Assembly: GCF_024345225.1 (NCBI RefSeq)
Contig: NZ_BROD01000001.1
Span: 1,116,001-1,180,000 of the forward strand
Origin: Clostridium sp. TW13
GTDB taxonomy: Bacteria; Bacillota; Clostridia; Clostridiales; Clostridiaceae
Direction of reading: 5' to 3'
Length of the DNA stretch: 64,000 bases
The number at the start of each line of letters is the position of its first letter. Positions within the stretch are counted from its first letter, which is position 1. A program made the position numbers and the translations under genes. Under the pieces are notes generated by a model, which was not told the origin of the DNA, did no database searches, and saw only the letters and a program-made list of their open reading frames with translations. Below, piece by piece: positions 1 to 10,507 of this stretch.

Positions 1-576
1 GTAGGGATAAATCCAGTAGAGGATACACCAGGCTTTAGACATATTAAGTTAACTCCTATGCCTGACTATCGTTTAAAATGTGCAAAAGCAATCTATAAGT
101 CAGCTGTAGGAACATATGAAAGTGAATGGAAGATTACTGATGAAGGAAATTTAGAATTTAAATTTGTAATTCCATTTAATGCATCAGCGTCATTAATTTT
201 ACCTAATGCAAAATTAGAAAATGTAAAAGTAAATAGCAAATCTTTAAAAGAAACTAAACTTAATGCAAGCCAAAGCAGCGAAAATGTAATTGTAGAATTA
301 ATCAGTGGATCATATGAATTTGCTTATTTTCCAGAGGTGCCTTATATTAAATATTATGGTGTTGATGTTAGTTTGGGAGAATTAGTTTCAAATCAAGCAG
401 TTAAAAATATAATAGAAGAAAAGTTACCGATGATAGTAACAGAAGATATGCTTGAAAGAAGCGGTCATCAAACTTTAAGAGAATTATCTTTTGCACCATT
501 TTCACCTGTAACAAATGAAATATTAGAAGAATTAGATAATGTGCTAAATAAGATTAAAATTGATGTAATGATATAA
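1..576 (+). CDS. alpha-L-rhamnosidase (GH78), C-terminal fragment
   Basis: The frame is open from the first base, so the gene begins outside the window; 191 residues remain. The opening V-G-I-N-P, the P-G-F-R-H-I-K segment and a beta-rich tail with F-N-A-S-A-S-L-I-L-P are typical of the C-terminal beta-sandwich of bacterial GH78 alpha-L-rhamnosidases, which cleave terminal L-rhamnose from plant glycans. The catalytic (alpha/alpha)6 barrel is not visible. The product would feed the rhaBAD-fucO genes 7 kb downstream. About 110 residues after the sandwich (from residue 80) are not typical of the family core and may be a clade-specific tail. Family call is fairly sure; substrate is inferred. Confidence 0.72.
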   Translation, partial: VGINPVEDTPGFRHIKLTPMPDYRLKCAKAIYKSAVGTYESEWKITDEGNLEFKFVIPFNASASLILPNAKLENVKVNSKSLKETKLNASQSSENVIVELISGSYEFAYFPEVPYIKYYGVDVSLGELVSNQAVKNIIEEKLPMIVTEDMLERSGHQTLRELSFAPFSPVTNEILEELDNVLNKIKIDVMI

Positions 577-596
577 ATATTTAAGAGGGAGTATTT

Positions 597-629
597 GAAG
601 TAGTATATAGCTTTGGATACTTCTTTTTG
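597..629 (+). terminator. Rho-independent terminator after rhamnosidase
   Basis: GAAGTA (597-602) pairs with TACTTC (618-623) and is followed by five T. The short stem suits an AT-rich clostridial terminator. Confidence 0.55.
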
Positions 630-760
630 TAGCATGTTGTATTAAATTATCAAAAATAATTTCTAAGTCTGCTACATAGCTACTTTCTTCTTGTATTATG
701 TTACATTAAATGGTGTTAGATTTTATCATCTAAGATGATTATTTGCATTCAATATTGACT

Positions 761-793
761 TTTTAGTAAAGAAAAATTAAAATTTTACTTAGG
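761..793. promoter_or_regulatory. candidate operator of the LacI-type regulator (autoregulation)
   Basis: TTTTAGTAAA at 761-770 and TTTTACTTA at 783-791 are inverted copies of the motif that recurs three times before galK (1919-1970). The position about 100 bp upstream of the regulator start fits autoregulation. Binding is inferred from repetition only. Confidence 0.4.
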
Positions 794-869
794 TATTGAA
801 AGATAAATTTTAGATTATAGATGTTAAATAAATATATGAGGCATTTTTGAAGATGCCTTAAGCAGATAG

Positions 870-1871
<1,002 letters not shown>

Positions 1872-1890
1872 AAATATATTATTTTATTTA

Positions 1891-1919
1891 AGAAGGACTC
1901 TAATTTAGAGTTCTTTTAT
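1891..1919 (+). terminator. terminator after the LacI-type gene
   Basis: AGGACTC (1894-1900) pairs with GAGTTCTT (1908-1915) across TAATTTA, followed by a T-rich tract. It separates the regulator from galK. Confidence 0.6.
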
Positions 1920-1990
1920 TTTAGTAAAAAATAAAAATAATTTTACTAAAAAGTATTGATATTTTACTAAGTCGGATGTATTATAATGTT
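1919..1990 (+). promoter_or_regulatory. galK promoter region with three repeated operator-like elements
   Basis: TTTTAGTAAAAA (1919-1930), TTTTACTAAA (1941-1950) and ATTTTACTAA (1961-1970) repeat the same motif in both orientations at about 20-bp spacing. A TATAAT lies at 1982-1987, with TTGATA (1956-1961) as a possible but wide-spaced -35. The third element overlaps the core promoter, which fits repression by the neighbouring LacI-family protein. Confidence 0.5.
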
Positions 1991-2088
1991 ATAGAATATT
2001 TAGGCGTCTGAAAATGAATAACAAGTCCAAATACACTAGTAGATGAAGTTGTTTATTTTTTGAACAAGCCTTATTGGAGGTTAAGTGT

Positions 2089-3258
2089 ATGAGTACTATA
2101 GCAATGTTAAAAGATCAATTTAAGAATATTTTTAATAAAGAAGCAGAGAGAGTTTTCTTTGCACCAGGTAGAATTAATTTAATTGGTGAACACACAGATT
2201 ATAATGGAGGACATGTTTTTCCTTGTTCAATCACTTTAGGAACTTATGCAGTAGTAAGTTTTAATAATAGTAACAAATGTTCATTATACTCAATGAATTT
2301 CGAAAATTTAGGCAAAATTGAAATCGATTTAAACAATCTTGATTATAAGAAAGAAGACAATTGGACAAACTATGTTAAAGGTATGATCCAAACTTTAAAA
2401 AATCAAGGACATACAATAGATAAAGGAATGGATATTTTATTCTTTGGTGAAATTCCAAACGGAGCTGGTCTTTCTTCATCTGCTTCAATTGAACTTGTAA
2501 GTGGAGTTTTACTAAGAGGAATGTTCAATTTAGATGTAGAAATGCTTGACTTAATAAAAGCAGGTAAGGCTGTAGAAAATAATTATATAGGTGTAAACAG
2601 TGGAATTATGGATCAGTTTGCAATTGGTATGGGTAAAAAAGATTGTGCAATTTTACTTGATTGCAATACTTTAGAATTCTCTTATGCACCTGTAAAGCTT
2701 GATGCTTACGATATAATAATCATGAATACTAATAAGAGACGTGAACTTGCTGATTCAAAATATAATGAAAGAAGAGCAGAATGCGAAGAAGCTCTTAGAA
2801 TATTCAAAACAAAGCTTGATATCAATTCTCTAGGAGAGTTAGATGCTGAAACTTTTGAAGCAAATAAATCTCTTATAGCAGATGAAGTTATTCTAAAAAG
2901 AGCTAAGCATGCAGTTTATGAAAATATAAGAACAGTTAATGCATTAGAAGAATTGAATAAAGGTAACTTAGAAGTATTCGGAAAACTAATAAATGAATCT
3001 CATATATCTTTAAAGAATGATTATGAAGTAACAGGAAAAGAATTAGATACTTTAGCTGAAACAGCATGGAAACAAGAAGGAATTCTTGGAGCGAGAATGA
3101 CTGGAGCAGGTTTTGGTGGATGTGCTATTGCAATAGTAAAGAAAACTTCTACAGAGGAATTTATTAAGAATGTAGGAGAAGTTTACTTAAAGGAAATAGG
3201 ATATAAGGCTGATTTCTACATCGCTAACATTGGTGACGGTGCCAAGGAGGTAAAATAA
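2089..3258 (+). CDS. galK: galactokinase
   Basis: Phosphorylates alpha-D-galactose to galactose-1-phosphate, the first committed Leloir step, in the cytoplasm. 389 residues, normal for the GHMP kinase GalK. Visible signatures are the galactokinase motif G-R-I-N-L-I-G-E-H-T-D-Y-N-G-G near the N-terminus, the GHMP ATP loop G-A-G-L-S-S-S-A-S and the C-terminal G-A-R-M-T-G-A-G-F-G-G-C. The start at 2089 is chosen over an in-frame ATG at 2074 because TTGGAGG at 2074-2080 is the ribosome binding site. The stop overlaps the galE start (TAATG), implying translational coupling. Confidence 0.97.
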   Translation: MSTIAMLKDQFKNIFNKEAERVFFAPGRINLIGEHTDYNGGHVFPCSITLGTYAVVSFNNSNKCSLYSMNFENLGKIEIDLNNLDYKKEDNWTNYVKGMIQTLKNQGHTIDKGMDILFFGEIPNGAGLSSSASIELVSGVLLRGMFNLDVEMLDLIKAGKAVENNYIGVNSGIMDQFAIGMGKKDCAILLDCNTLEFSYAPVKLDAYDIIIMNTNKRRELADSKYNERRAECEEALRIFKTKLDINSLGELDAETFEANKSLIADEVILKRAKHAVYENIRTVNALEELNKGNLEVFGKLINESHISLKNDYEVTGKELDTLAETAWKQEGILGARMTGAGFGGCAIAIVKKTSTEEFIKNVGEVYLKEIGYKADFYIANIGDGAKEVK

Positions 3259-4247
3259 TGAGCGTTTTAGTATTAGGTGGAGCAGGATATATAGGTTCTC
3301 ATGCTACAAGCAAACTTATTCAAAATGGATATGATGTTATAGTTATAGACAATCTTCAAACAGGGCACAAAGATGCAATCTGTGAAGGTGCTAAATTCTA
3401 TGAAGGAGATATAAGAGATATTGATTTCTTAAGAGAAGTATTTTCAAAGGAAAAGATTGATGGAGTAATGCACTTTGCTGCAAATTCTCTTGTTGGAGAG
3501 TCAATGACTAACCCAATTAAGTATTTCAACAACAATGTTCATGGAGCAGAAGTGCTATTATCAGCTATGAATGAATTTGATATTAAATATATAGTGTTCT
3601 CTTCTACAGCAGCAACTTATGGTGAACCAAAACAAATTCCTATTACTGAGGAAACAGAAACATGTCCAACTAACCCATATGGTGAATCTAAGTTAATGAT
3701 GGAAAAAATGATGAAATGGTCTGACAAGGCTTACGGAATAAAATATGTAGCATTAAGATATTTTAACGTCGCTGGAGCTAAGGAGACTGGAGAAATTGGA
3801 GAAGATCATAATCCAGAAACTCATTTAATTCCTTTAGTTTTACAAGTACCTCTAGGAAAGAGAGAAGCTATAACTATTTACGGAGATGACTATGATACTG
3901 AAGATGGTACTTGTGTAAGAGATTATATTCATATTGAGGATCTTGTAGATGCACACATTTTAGCTCTTGAGTATTTATTTAATAAAAATACAAGTAATGT
4001 ATTTAACCTAGGAAGTAACAATGGTTTCTCAGTAAAGGAAATCATAGAAGTTGCAAGAAAAGTAACAGGACATCCAATACCAGCAGTATTAGGAGAAAGA
4101 AGAGCAGGGGACCCTAGTAAGCTAGTTGCTTCTTCAGCAAAAGCTAAAGAAATTTTAGGCTGGGTTCCAAAGAAGACTTCTGTTGAAAAGATTATTCAAG
4201 ATGCTTGGAATTGGCATAAGAATAACCCAAATGGTTTTGATAAATAA
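3258..4247 (+). CDS. galE: UDP-glucose 4-epimerase
   Basis: Interconverts UDP-galactose and UDP-glucose, closing the Leloir cycle. 329 residues, an extended short-chain dehydrogenase. The NAD-binding G-G-A-G-Y-I-G-S-H begins at residue 7, the catalytic Y-G-E-S-K has its Tyr at about 141, and R-Y-F-N-V-A-G-A is the usual GalE substrate-side motif. The ATG overlaps the galK stop by one base, with AAGGAGG inside the galK tail as ribosome binding site. galT follows after 12 bp, giving a galKET operon. Confidence 0.97.
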   Translation: MSVLVLGGAGYIGSHATSKLIQNGYDVIVIDNLQTGHKDAICEGAKFYEGDIRDIDFLREVFSKEKIDGVMHFAANSLVGESMTNPIKYFNNNVHGAEVLLSAMNEFDIKYIVFSSTAATYGEPKQIPITEETETCPTNPYGESKLMMEKMMKWSDKAYGIKYVALRYFNVAGAKETGEIGEDHNPETHLIPLVLQVPLGKREAITIYGDDYDTEDGTCVRDYIHIEDLVDAHILALEYLFNKNTSNVFNLGSNNGFSVKEIIEVARKVTGHPIPAVLGERRAGDPSKLVASSAKAKEILGWVPKKTSVEKIIQDAWNWHKNNPNGFDK

Positions 4248-4259
4248 GGGGGAATAATC

Positions 4260-5747
4260 ATGGAACTTCAAGAAAAAATTCAATTATTAGTTGCTAAAGC
4301 TATAGAAAGTGAACTAATTGAAAAAGAAGATGAAATATATTGTATAAATCAAGTTATGGATTTATTTCATTTGAAAGATATAGAAAAAAGAAACGTTGAA
4401 TTAGGTGAAGAAACTATCCCTGATATATTAGATGAGTTAGTTGATTTTGCAGCAGCAAATAACATAATTGAAGATTTGTCAGATGAAAAAGATATATTAT
4501 CAGCAAAAGTTATGAATTGCTTTATGAGCAAACCATCTGAAGTTATAAGAAAATTCTATACAAAGTATGATGAAAGCCCTGCAAGAGCAACAGAGTATTT
4601 CTATGGATTAAGTAAAAATAATAACTATATTCAAACCAAGAGAATAGCTAAAAACATTAGCTATAAAGTAGGAACAGAGTATGGGGATTTAGATATAACT
4701 ATTAATTTATCTAAGCCAGAAAAGAATCCTAAGGATATAGCTAAAGCTAAGGAAGCTAAAAGCACAAACTATCCAAAATGTTTACTATGCGTTGAAAATG
4801 AAGGTTATGTAGGAAGAATAAATCACCCAGCACGTTCAAATCACAGAATAATACCAATGGATTTATTAAATGAAAGCTGGTACTTACAATATTCTCCTTA
4901 CTCATATTACAATGAACATTGCATTGTTTTATGTGGTGAACATAGAGATATGAAGATTGATAAAAACGTATTTGCAAGATTGCTAGGATTTATAGAAAAA
5001 TTCCCACACTATTTTATTGGATCAAATGCAGACCTTCCAATAGTAGGAGGCTCCATATTAACTCATGATCATTACCAAGGTGGAGCTTATGAGTTCCCAA
5101 TGGCACAGGCAGAAGATGATTATAATTTTAACGTAGCAGGTTTTGAAGATATTAAATTTGCCACTGTTAAATGGCCAATGTCAGTAATAAGATTAAGAGG
5201 AGAAAATATAAATTCATTAGTTGAAGCAGCTGATTATATATTAAATAAGTGGAGAGGATATTCTGATGAAGCTAGTGAAGTATTAGCTTTCACTAATGAA
5301 ACTCCACATAATACAATAACTCCTATTGCTAGAAAAAGAGGCAATCTTTATGAGGTTGATTTGGTATTACGTAATAATAGAACAAGTGGAGAACATCAAT
5401 TAGGAATTTTCCATCCTCATGCAGATGTACAACATATAAAGAAAGAAAATATCGGATTAATTGAAGTTATGGGGCTTGCTGTTTTACCAGCTAGACTTGA
5501 AACTGAATTAAAAGAAGTAACAAAATATCTTCTAGATGCAGAAAATTCAATAGCAGAATACCATATTCCATGGGCAAAAGAGTTAAAAGTTAAGTATGCT
5601 AATGAAATCACAAAAGAAACTGCTGAAGATATTGTTAAGAAAGAAACAGGATATAAGTTCTTAAGAGTGCTTCAAGATGCAGGAGTTTATAAGAGAAATG
5701 AAGCTGGAGATGCAGGTTTTAAGAGATTTATTGATTACTTAAATTAA
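4260..5747 (+). CDS. galT: galactose-1-phosphate uridylyltransferase (Firmicutes type)
   Basis: Exchanges UMP between UDP-glucose and galactose-1-phosphate. 495 residues, the length of the Firmicutes-type GalT rather than the roughly 350-residue E. coli type. Visible segments include C-L-L-C-V-E-N-E-G-Y-V-G-R, H-P-A-R-S-N-H-R-I-I, G-G-S-I-L-T-H-D-H-Y-Q-G-G and N-R-T-S. Ribosome binding site AAGGGGG precedes the ATG. Last gene of the galKET operon; a terminator follows. Confidence 0.96.
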   Translation: MELQEKIQLLVAKAIESELIEKEDEIYCINQVMDLFHLKDIEKRNVELGEETIPDILDELVDFAAANNIIEDLSDEKDILSAKVMNCFMSKPSEVIRKFYTKYDESPARATEYFYGLSKNNNYIQTKRIAKNISYKVGTEYGDLDITINLSKPEKNPKDIAKAKEAKSTNYPKCLLCVENEGYVGRINHPARSNHRIIPMDLLNESWYLQYSPYSYYNEHCIVLCGEHRDMKIDKNVFARLLGFIEKFPHYFIGSNADLPIVGGSILTHDHYQGGAYEFPMAQAEDDYNFNVAGFEDIKFATVKWPMSVIRLRGENINSLVEAADYILNKWRGYSDEASEVLAFTNETPHNTITPIARKRGNLYEVDLVLRNNRTSGEHQLGIFHPHADVQHIKKENIGLIEVMGLAVLPARLETELKEVTKYLLDAENSIAEYHIPWAKELKVKYANEITKETAEDIVKKETGYKFLRVLQDAGVYKRNEAGDAGFKRFIDYLN

Positions 5748-5798
5748 AACAAATTTTAACCACACATTAATTTCTCTTTGTATATAAAAATGATTGAT

Positions 5799-5838
5799 AG
5801 AAGTAAGTTATAAATTATAGCTTACTTCTAATTTTTTT
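5799..5838 (+). terminator. galKET operon terminator
   Basis: AGAAGTAAG (5799-5807) pairs with CTTACTTCT (5821-5829), followed by a run of seven T. Confidence 0.8.
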
Positions 5839-5994
5839 AGGTAATATATATGTGTTACTAATGTATTTTGCATTTATGTAAAGTTGTATATTTAGAGTTT
5901 ATATTGTATACTGTTTATTTTTATGTTGTAAAATTATATAATTATATAAAAACTATTTGGAAAACTTAAAGTGTTTTGCAGATTGGAGCAAACT

Positions 5995-6957
5995 ATGAAA
6001 GAAGAGATTCATGAAAAGCTAATAGCTTTAACAGAAGAAGAACTAAAAATTATAAATGGTGACACAACCGTAAATATGAGTATATATAGTGATGATGAAA
6101 AATTCATTATAGATAGCAATAAACTACTACCCAAGGGAGAGTTAATAGATATCAGAAAACATACCAGATTTATTGATTTTCCAAAGCATAAACATAATTA
6201 TATTGAGTTTAATTATGTTTATCAAGGCAACTTTACTCAAATAATTGATGGCAAAAAAATCACTTTAGAAAAAGGTGAATTGATATTTTTAAATCAATAC
6301 ATAACCCATGAGATAGTGAAGTCCGGGGAAGAGGATATAATTATAAATTTTATAGTAAGACCAGAATTTTTTGATTATATAATATCTTTATTAGATAAAG
6401 AAAATATAATCAGTAAATTTCTTTTGACTACACTATATACAGATTATAATGAGGGTGAATATTTATATTTTAAGGTATCTCAAAGAAAGGATATTCAAAT
6501 TTTACTTGAAAAAATAATCATGGAAATATACGAACCATCAATAATGAGTAAGGCTACTATAAAATTATTAGTTGGACTTTTGCTTGTGGAACTTATAAAG
6601 AATTCCCAGGATATAGAGATATATTCGGTAGATAATTATGAAAAGATGATGATAATTCAAACTCTTAAATATATTGATGAATTTTATAACAAAGCAACTC
6701 TTGTTGAATTGTCTGAGAAGCTTAAACAGCCAGACTATAAACTTAGTAAGCTTATAAAAAAACATACAGGGATGACTTTCAAAGAACTGTTGCAGGAAAG
6801 AAAGTTGAGTAGAGCAGTGGAACTTATAAAATCAACTAATTATTCAGTAATAGAAATAATAGAACTTGTAGGATATGAGAATCCCACATATTTTTATAAG
6901 ATATTTAAAAATAAATTTGGGATAACACCAAGAGAATACAAACTGGATTTACAGTAA
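5995..6957 (+). CDS. AraC-family transcriptional regulator with N-terminal cupin
   Basis: 320 residues. Residues about 45-130 form an AraC-type cupin sensor (H-K-H-N-Y-I-E-F, then G-E-L-I-F-L-N). The C-terminal 100 residues carry the double helix-turn-helix, with E-I-I-E-L-V-G-Y-E-N-P-T-Y-F-Y-K-I-F-K and G-I-T-P-R-E-Y. Start 5995 is chosen because TTGGAG at 5982-5987 sits 7 bp upstream; an earlier TTG at 5971 has no ribosome binding site. Placed between galKET and rhaBAD-fucO, it is a likely L-rhamnose-responsive activator (RhaS/RhaR-like role), inferred from position only. Confidence 0.85.
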   Translation: MKEEIHEKLIALTEEELKIINGDTTVNMSIYSDDEKFIIDSNKLLPKGELIDIRKHTRFIDFPKHKHNYIEFNYVYQGNFTQIIDGKKITLEKGELIFLNQYITHEIVKSGEEDIIINFIVRPEFFDYIISLLDKENIISKFLLTTLYTDYNEGEYLYFKVSQRKDIQILLEKIIMEIYEPSIMSKATIKLLVGLLLVELIKNSQDIEIYSVDNYEKMMIIQTLKYIDEFYNKATLVELSEKLKQPDYKLSKLIKKHTGMTFKELLQERKLSRAVELIKSTNYSVIEIIELVGYENPTYFYKIFKNKFGITPREYKLDLQ

Positions 6958-6986
6958 TATGTGATATTGCTGCAAATCCAGTTTTT
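6940..6986 (+). terminator. terminator overlapping the end of the AraC gene
   Basis: AAACTGGATTT (6940-6950, the last codons of the gene) pairs with AAATCCAGTTT (6974-6984), then T-rich. It may also serve the convergent gene at 7002-7376. Confidence 0.7.
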
Positions 6987-7001
6987 GCTTTCATGCATAT
7001 T

Positions 7002-7376
7002 TTAAATAAGCCATTCCTTTGCTTCTTCAAAATCATCAAAATAATTTATGGCAAAATTTAATTGTACATTTGATGTTTTTATATAAGATTTTATATTTCT
7101 TAAGCCTTCTTTTGTGAGACCGGAAAATGCAACTTTTCGTATAAGTTTTTCATTGCGGTTCAATGTATTGATAAAAATTTCAGCTAATTCACATGTAATA
7201 ACAGTTCCATAAACATTCATAGCTATAAGAGCAGGTGATGATGGGAGTTTAATTTCTTTATATTCTTCTAAAAATTTTATTTTCACAATTTTAGATTTAT
7301 CTCCTAAACCATCAAAACAACCAACCCAAATTTCTCTGTTTTCAAAACTGATAGGAAAAGATTCTCTAATTATCAT
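7002..7376 (-). CDS. small STAS/SpoIIAA-like protein, function unknown
   Basis: 124 residues with alternating beta and alpha segments (I-W-V-G-C-F-D-G-L, A-L-I-A-M-N-V-Y-G-T, V-A-F-S-G-L, F-A-I-N-Y-F-D-D) and a C-terminal F-E-E-A-K-E-W-L. The closing D-x-x-E-A-K-x-W-L is typical of the small SpoIIAA-like (STAS-fold) family. AAGGAGC lies at the proper distance upstream on the minus strand. It is convergent with the AraC gene and monocistronic. No partner is visible and the role is unknown. Confidence 0.6.
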   Translation of the reverse strand: MIIRESFPISFENREIWVGCFDGLGDKSKIVKIKFLEEYKEIKLPSSPALIAMNVYGTVITCELAEIFINTLNRNEKLIRKVAFSGLTKEGLRNIKSYIKTSNVQLNFAINYFDDFEEAKEWLI

Positions 7377-7440
7377 AATAGGAAGCTCCTTTTATATATG
7401 TGTAAAATATTTGTTTAGGTTACAATTTATTATACACTTG

Positions 7441-7452
7441 ATTGTATACAAT
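7441..7452. promoter_or_regulatory. palindrome ATTGTATACAAT between divergent genes
   Basis: A perfect 12-bp palindrome lies between the divergent 7002-7376 gene and rhaB. A related ATTGTATACTG occurs at about 5903-5913 upstream of the AraC gene, so it could be a regulator site shared by both promoters. Weak evidence. Confidence 0.25.
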
Positions 7453-7648
7453 TTCAATAATTTACAAGTTTAATTTTGAATCAATTAAGTATGGAGAAAT
7501 GTGAATAACTAAATATGATTTGTAAGAGGATTTTATATGCGAAATTGCAAATAAGGATAATAAATTAGACAAACCTAGATATTAAAAACGATTACTTAAT
7601 ATCATATAATTTGATTATAAAGTAATACAAAAGAACAGGAGGATAGCT

Positions 7649-9055
7649 ATGGAGTACTATTTAGCCATAGATATAGGGGCTTCCAGTGGAAGGCATATAT
7701 TAGGTTCAGTTGAAGATGGAAAGATAAATTTAGAAGAAATCTATAGATTTGAAAATGGAATCAGTAAAATAGGAAATGAATATTGTTGGAACATTCAACA
7801 ATTGTTTAAGGATATAAAAACAGGCATTAAGAAGTGCAAGGAAATAGGTAAAATACCCAAGAGCATAGGAATTGATACTTGGGCAGTTGATTTTGTACTG
7901 TTGGATGAAAGTGATAACATGCTTGGAAATGCTGTTGCTTATAGAGATGACAGAACAGAAGGAATGATGGAAGAAGCTTTTAAGACTATTCCACAAGATA
8001 TGTTGTATTTATATACTGGAATTCAGTTTCAAAGATTTAATACAATTTATCAACTAATGGCCATAAAAAAGGATAATCCTGAAATTTTAGAAAAAGCTAA
8101 GACTTTTCTAATGGTCCCAGATTATTTGAATTTCTTGCTTACAGGAAAAAAAGTCAATGAATATACAAATGCAACATCAACACAACTTGTAAATTCTTTT
8201 GATAGAACTTGGGATCATAAAATACTAGAGGATTTAGGAATCAATAAAGATATTTTCCAGGAAATACAACTACCTAAAACAAAGCTCGGAAGTTTAAGAA
8301 AAGAATTAGTAGAAGAGTTTGGTTTTGATATGGAGGTAATTCTTCCTGCAACTCATGACACAGGTTCAGCCTTTATTTCATCTGTATGTAATGACAGTGA
8401 CAGTATCTATTTAAGTTCAGGAACTTGGTCATTAATTGGAGTTGAAAACAGATTTCCAATTTGTGTGCCTCAAGCGATGGAGTATAACTTCACCAATGAA
8501 GGCGGAATAGATTACAGATATAGATTCTTAAAAAATATAATGGGACTTTGGGTTATTCAAGAAGTTAGAAGAAACTTGGATAATAAGTATTCCTTTGTTG
8601 AATTAGTAGACTTAGCAAGGAATTATATGGACTTCCCTTCAATAGTAAATGTGGATCATGATAGATTCTTAAAACCTGAAAACATGATTGAGGAAATAAA
8701 ATTATTCTGTATAGAAACAAATCAAAGAGTTCCTCAAGAAGTTGGAGAGATAGCTCAATGTGTGTTCAATAGTTTGGCTCATTGCTATAAGAAGGCCGTT
8801 TCAAATTTAGAAGATATATTTGAAAAAGAATTTAAGAGAATTAATATCTTTGGAGGCGGTTGTCAAAACAATTTATTAAATGAATTAGTGGCAAAGGTTA
8901 CTGGAAAAGAAGTATTTGCAGGCCCTGTAGAAGCTACTGCTATAGGAAATATTGTTGCTCAATTAATAAGCAATGATGTTTTTAAAGATTTGGGAGAAGC
9001 AAGACAAGCCATAAAAGAATCCTTTGATATTAAAGTATTTAAAGCAAACCAATAA
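7649..9055 (+). CDS. rhaB: rhamnulokinase
   Basis: Phosphorylates L-rhamnulose to L-rhamnulose-1-phosphate. 468 residues, FGGY-family length. The N-terminal ASKHA phosphate loop is Y-L-A-I-D-I-G-A-S-S-G-R; I-D-T-W-A-V-D-F at about 75 and P-A-T-H-D-T-G-S-A (about 232) are RhaB-typical; the second ATP-binding segment is I-F-G-G-G-C-Q-N-N. AGGAGG precedes the ATG by 7 bp. It heads the rhaB-rhaA-rhaD-fucO gene run, all on the plus strand with gaps of 97-131 bp. Confidence 0.96.
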   Translation: MEYYLAIDIGASSGRHILGSVEDGKINLEEIYRFENGISKIGNEYCWNIQQLFKDIKTGIKKCKEIGKIPKSIGIDTWAVDFVLLDESDNMLGNAVAYRDDRTEGMMEEAFKTIPQDMLYLYTGIQFQRFNTIYQLMAIKKDNPEILEKAKTFLMVPDYLNFLLTGKKVNEYTNATSTQLVNSFDRTWDHKILEDLGINKDIFQEIQLPKTKLGSLRKELVEEFGFDMEVILPATHDTGSAFISSVCNDSDSIYLSSGTWSLIGVENRFPICVPQAMEYNFTNEGGIDYRYRFLKNIMGLWVIQEVRRNLDNKYSFVELVDLARNYMDFPSIVNVDHDRFLKPENMIEEIKLFCIETNQRVPQEVGEIAQCVFNSLAHCYKKAVSNLEDIFEKEFKRINIFGGGCQNNLLNELVAKVTGKEVFAGPVEATAIGNIVAQLISNDVFKDLGEARQAIKESFDIKVFKANQ

Positions 9056-9152
9056 GAGTGATGTTAAAAAAATTATTCTAATTCAATAAATTAACTTATT
9101 AATAGACAAAAACAAAGGATAAGAAATTTAAATTATAATAGGAGGCATTAAA

Positions 9153-10409
9153 ATGAACGTTAAGGAAAAGTATGAATTAGCAAAGAAAGAATATGAAAAA
9201 TGGGGAATAGATGTAGATAAAGTTTTAGAAGAATTAAATAAGGTGAAAATATCAATTCATTGCTGGCAAGGTGATGATGTAAAAGGTTTTGAAGTAGCAC
9301 AAAATGCATTATCTGGAGGAATCCAATGTAATGGTAACTATCCAGGTGCAGCAAGAAATGCTGAGGAACTAAGAAAGGATTTAGATAAAGCCTTAAGCTT
9401 AATCCCAGGAAAACATAAGGTTAACCTTCATGCAATCTACTTAGAAACTAACGGTGAATTTGTAGATAGAGATGAAATAAAACCAGAACATTTTGCGAAC
9501 TGGGTTAACTGGGCAAAGGAAAGAGGTTTAGGATTAGATTTCAATCCAACAATATTCTCACATCCAAAGGCTGCTGATGGATTGACACTTTCTCATCCAG
9601 ATAAAGCAATAAGAGATTTCTGGATAAAGCATGCAATTGCTTCAAGAAAAATTGCAGAATACTTTGGTAAAGAGCTTGGTCAAACTTGTTTAACAAATCT
9701 TTGGATTCCAGATGGTTATAAGGATATCCCAAGTGACAGATTAGGACCAAGAAGAAGACTTAAAGAATCTTTAGATGAGATATTTAGCGTAAAAATTGAT
9801 AAGAAATACAACCTTGACTGTGTTGAATCAAAAGTATTTGGTATAGGTGCAGAAGCTTATACAGTAGGTTCAAACGAATTCTACTTAAACTATGCAGCTA
9901 AGAATGACATATTATCATTAATGGATACAGGACATTACCACCCAACAGAAGTTGTATCAGATAAGCTTTCAGCAATGTTATTATTTGATGAAAAAGTGGC
10001 ACTTCATGTAAGTAGACCAGTAAGATGGGATTCAGACCACGTTGTAGTTTATGATGATGAACTTAAAGAAATTGCTAAGGAAATCGTAAGAAATGATGCT
10101 TTAGACAGAGTTATTATAGGTCTTGACTTCTTTGATGCAAGTATCAATAGAATAGCTGCATGGACAATTGGATCAAGAAACATGATAAAGGCATTATTAA
10201 ATGCTATGTTAATACCAAATGAAAAACTAAGAGAGCTACAAGATCAAGGAAACTTTACAGAAAGATTAGCTCTAATGGAAGAATTCAAAACTTATCCAAT
10301 GGGAGATATTTGGAATTACTATTGTGAAAAGAATAATGTGCCAGTTGGAGAAGCTTGGATTAATGATGTTAAGGAATATGAGAAAACAGAACTATCTAAG
10401 AGAAACTAG
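9153..10409 (+). CDS. rhaA: L-rhamnose isomerase
   Basis: Isomerises L-rhamnose to L-rhamnulose with two divalent metals in a TIM barrel. 418 residues, the family length. [11 protein letters not shown] near residue 35, H-A-I-Y-L-E-T-N-G and W-D-S-D-H-V-V near residue 290 match RhaA. Ribosome binding site ATAGGAGGC. The gap to rhaB (97 bp) shows no strong terminator. Confidence 0.97.
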   Translation: MNVKEKYELAKKEYEKWGIDVDKVLEELNKVKISIHCWQGDDVKGFEVAQNALSGGIQCNGNYPGAARNAEELRKDLDKALSLIPGKHKVNLHAIYLETNGEFVDRDEIKPEHFANWVNWAKERGLGLDFNPTIFSHPKAADGLTLSHPDKAIRDFWIKHAIASRKIAEYFGKELGQTCLTNLWIPDGYKDIPSDRLGPRRRLKESLDEIFSVKIDKKYNLDCVESKVFGIGAEAYTVGSNEFYLNYAAKNDILSLMDTGHYHPTEVVSDKLSAMLLFDEKVALHVSRPVRWDSDHVVVYDDELKEIAKEIVRNDALDRVIIGLDFFDASINRIAAWTIGSRNMIKALLNAMLIPNEKLRELQDQGNFTERLALMEEFKTYPMGDIWNYYCEKNNVPVGEAWINDVKEYEKTELSKRN

Positions 10410-10507
10410 ATTTAATAATATTTACTAAAAACAAGAATTAAAATAGAAATTAAAATTAAGAATTAAAATAAAATTAAGAAATACTAAGATGAAGGTAGGT
10501 AAGAAAT